Shown one piece after another: positions 4,759 to 5,101 of a stretch of 5,101 nt of DNA. Origin of the DNA: an uncultured Chloroflexota bacterium (GTDB taxonomy: Bacteria; Chloroflexota; Limnocylindria; Limnocylindrales; CSP1-4); contig CAIXZV010000603.1 of assembly GCA_903924005.1 (NCBI GenBank), positions 1 to 5,101 of the forward strand, given 5' to 3'. The position numbers were made by a program, and so were the translations under genes. The notes under the pieces were generated by a model. The model had not been told where the DNA came from and made no database searches. It saw only the letters and a program-made list of their open reading frames with translations. Positions within the stretch are counted from its first letter, which is position 1. Each line of letters begins with the position of its first letter.

Positions 4759-5101
4759 CTGCAGCGGCGCCTGCTAACCGCACTCCTGTTCGCAAGCGCC
4801 GTTGCCACCGCCTCGTGTGGGGGCGGGTCCGCCGGTGCGTCGTCCGCACACAACTCGGCTGGCACGTCCAGCGATCCAGCAGGCCTGGCGTCCTACCACG
4901 CCCGCCTGTCGATGATCAGCAAGGGCAGCGCCAGCCCGGCCGAGTTCCTGTGCGAGGGCGTCGTGGTCCTGGGCTCCAACCCGGCGGTTGACGTGACCGT
5001 GCGCCAGTCCGGCGGCGGCAGCCCGGACGCCCTGCTCCACGTCGTGCGCATCAATGGCAAGCTGTGGGCGGACTCCGGCAGCGGTCTTGTTGAGACCACA
5101 G
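4759..5101 (+). CDS. Exported lipoprotein with CTG start (partial, runs off the right edge)
   Basis: The visible part is 114 residues. It starts MQRRLLTALLFASAVATAS-C (CTG read as Met): two arginines, a hydrophobic core and a lipobox TASC with the acylated cysteine at position 20, a textbook type II signal peptide. A Gly/Ser/Ala linker (21-42) follows, then the folded domain beginning ASYHARLSMIS and continuing through FLCEGVVVLGSN (64-75), VDVTVRQS and VVRINGKLWADSGSGLVET. The regular beta-rich pattern with a G-K-x-W turn recalls LppX/LolA-like lipoproteins, but I cannot assign a family. The frame is open from the stop at 4705-4707 and contains no ATG, GTG or TTG before the cysteine, so CTG 4759, with GAGGA 7 nt upstream, is the only sensible start. 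It is the third gene of the membrane operon, 2 bases after the preceding stop. Confidence 0.8.
   Translation, partial: MQRRLLTALLFASAVATASCGGGSAGASSAHNSAGTSSDPAGLASYHARLSMISKGSASPAEFLCEGVVVLGSNPAVDVTVRQSGGGSPDALLHVVRINGKLWADSGSGLVETT

Noticed and set aside
3278..4849. Long open frame on the minus strand opposite the membrane operon (523 codons)
   Set aside because: Its translation is low-complexity Arg/Ala/Pro/Ser without any family motif, and it mirrors codon bias of three well-supported plus-strand genes with SDs. It is an antisense artefact of high GC.

Overview
The window is high-GC, densely coded DNA with six protein genes: a partial one at each edge and four complete ones. No rRNA, tRNA, CRISPR array, transposase or integrase is visible. 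The gene set (spermidine/putrescine-type ABC ATPase, Mrp/ApbC P-loop ATPase, CinA-type protein, a holin_3_6/DUF1469-like membrane protein followed by a small DUF3618-like protein, and a lipoprotein) and the strong GC bias fit a free-living Chloroflexota or Actinomycetota bacterium. This placement is inferred from gene content and is only moderately secure.

Layout. (1) 1-447, minus: first 149 residues of a PotA-like ABC ATPase running off the left edge. (2) 448-770: divergent intergenic region with a good sigma70-type promoter for potA (TTGACA, 18 bp, TATCTT) inside an interrupted palindrome, a pair of TATTsG/TCGAAC direct repeats, a GC hairpin and a likely mrp -10 box. (3) 771-1847, plus: mrp. 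(4) 1848-2029: convergent intergenic region with GC-rich direct repeats and a 95-bp nested imperfect inverted repeat. (5) 2030-3223, minus: CinA-family protein with intact N-terminal domains and a shortened, degenerate C-terminal PncC domain. It probably has a leaderless transcript. (6) 3224-3329: divergent promoter region. (7) 3330-5101+, plus: a tightly packed operon encoding a multi-span membrane protein, a small membrane-anchored protein and a lipoprotein, with overlaps or gaps of only a few bases.

The most notable signal is start-codon choice. The lipoprotein has no in-frame ATG, GTG or TTG before its lipobox cysteine, but a CTG sits 7 nt after a GAGGA Shine-Dalgarno and gives an ideal 19-residue signal peptide. 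The first gene of the same operon also has a GGGGAGGA placed correctly for a CTG rather than for the downstream GTG. The mrp gene has in-frame CTGs between its Shine-Dalgarno-like site and its ATG. CTG initiation may therefore recur in this genome, and ordinary gene callers would miss or shorten such genes.

Functionally, potA belongs to polyamine or similar solute import, mrp to Fe-S cluster carriage, and cinA to nucleotide (ADP-ribose/NMN) housekeeping. The last three genes look like a cell-envelope module of unknown function. I see no complete new defence or mobile system here.
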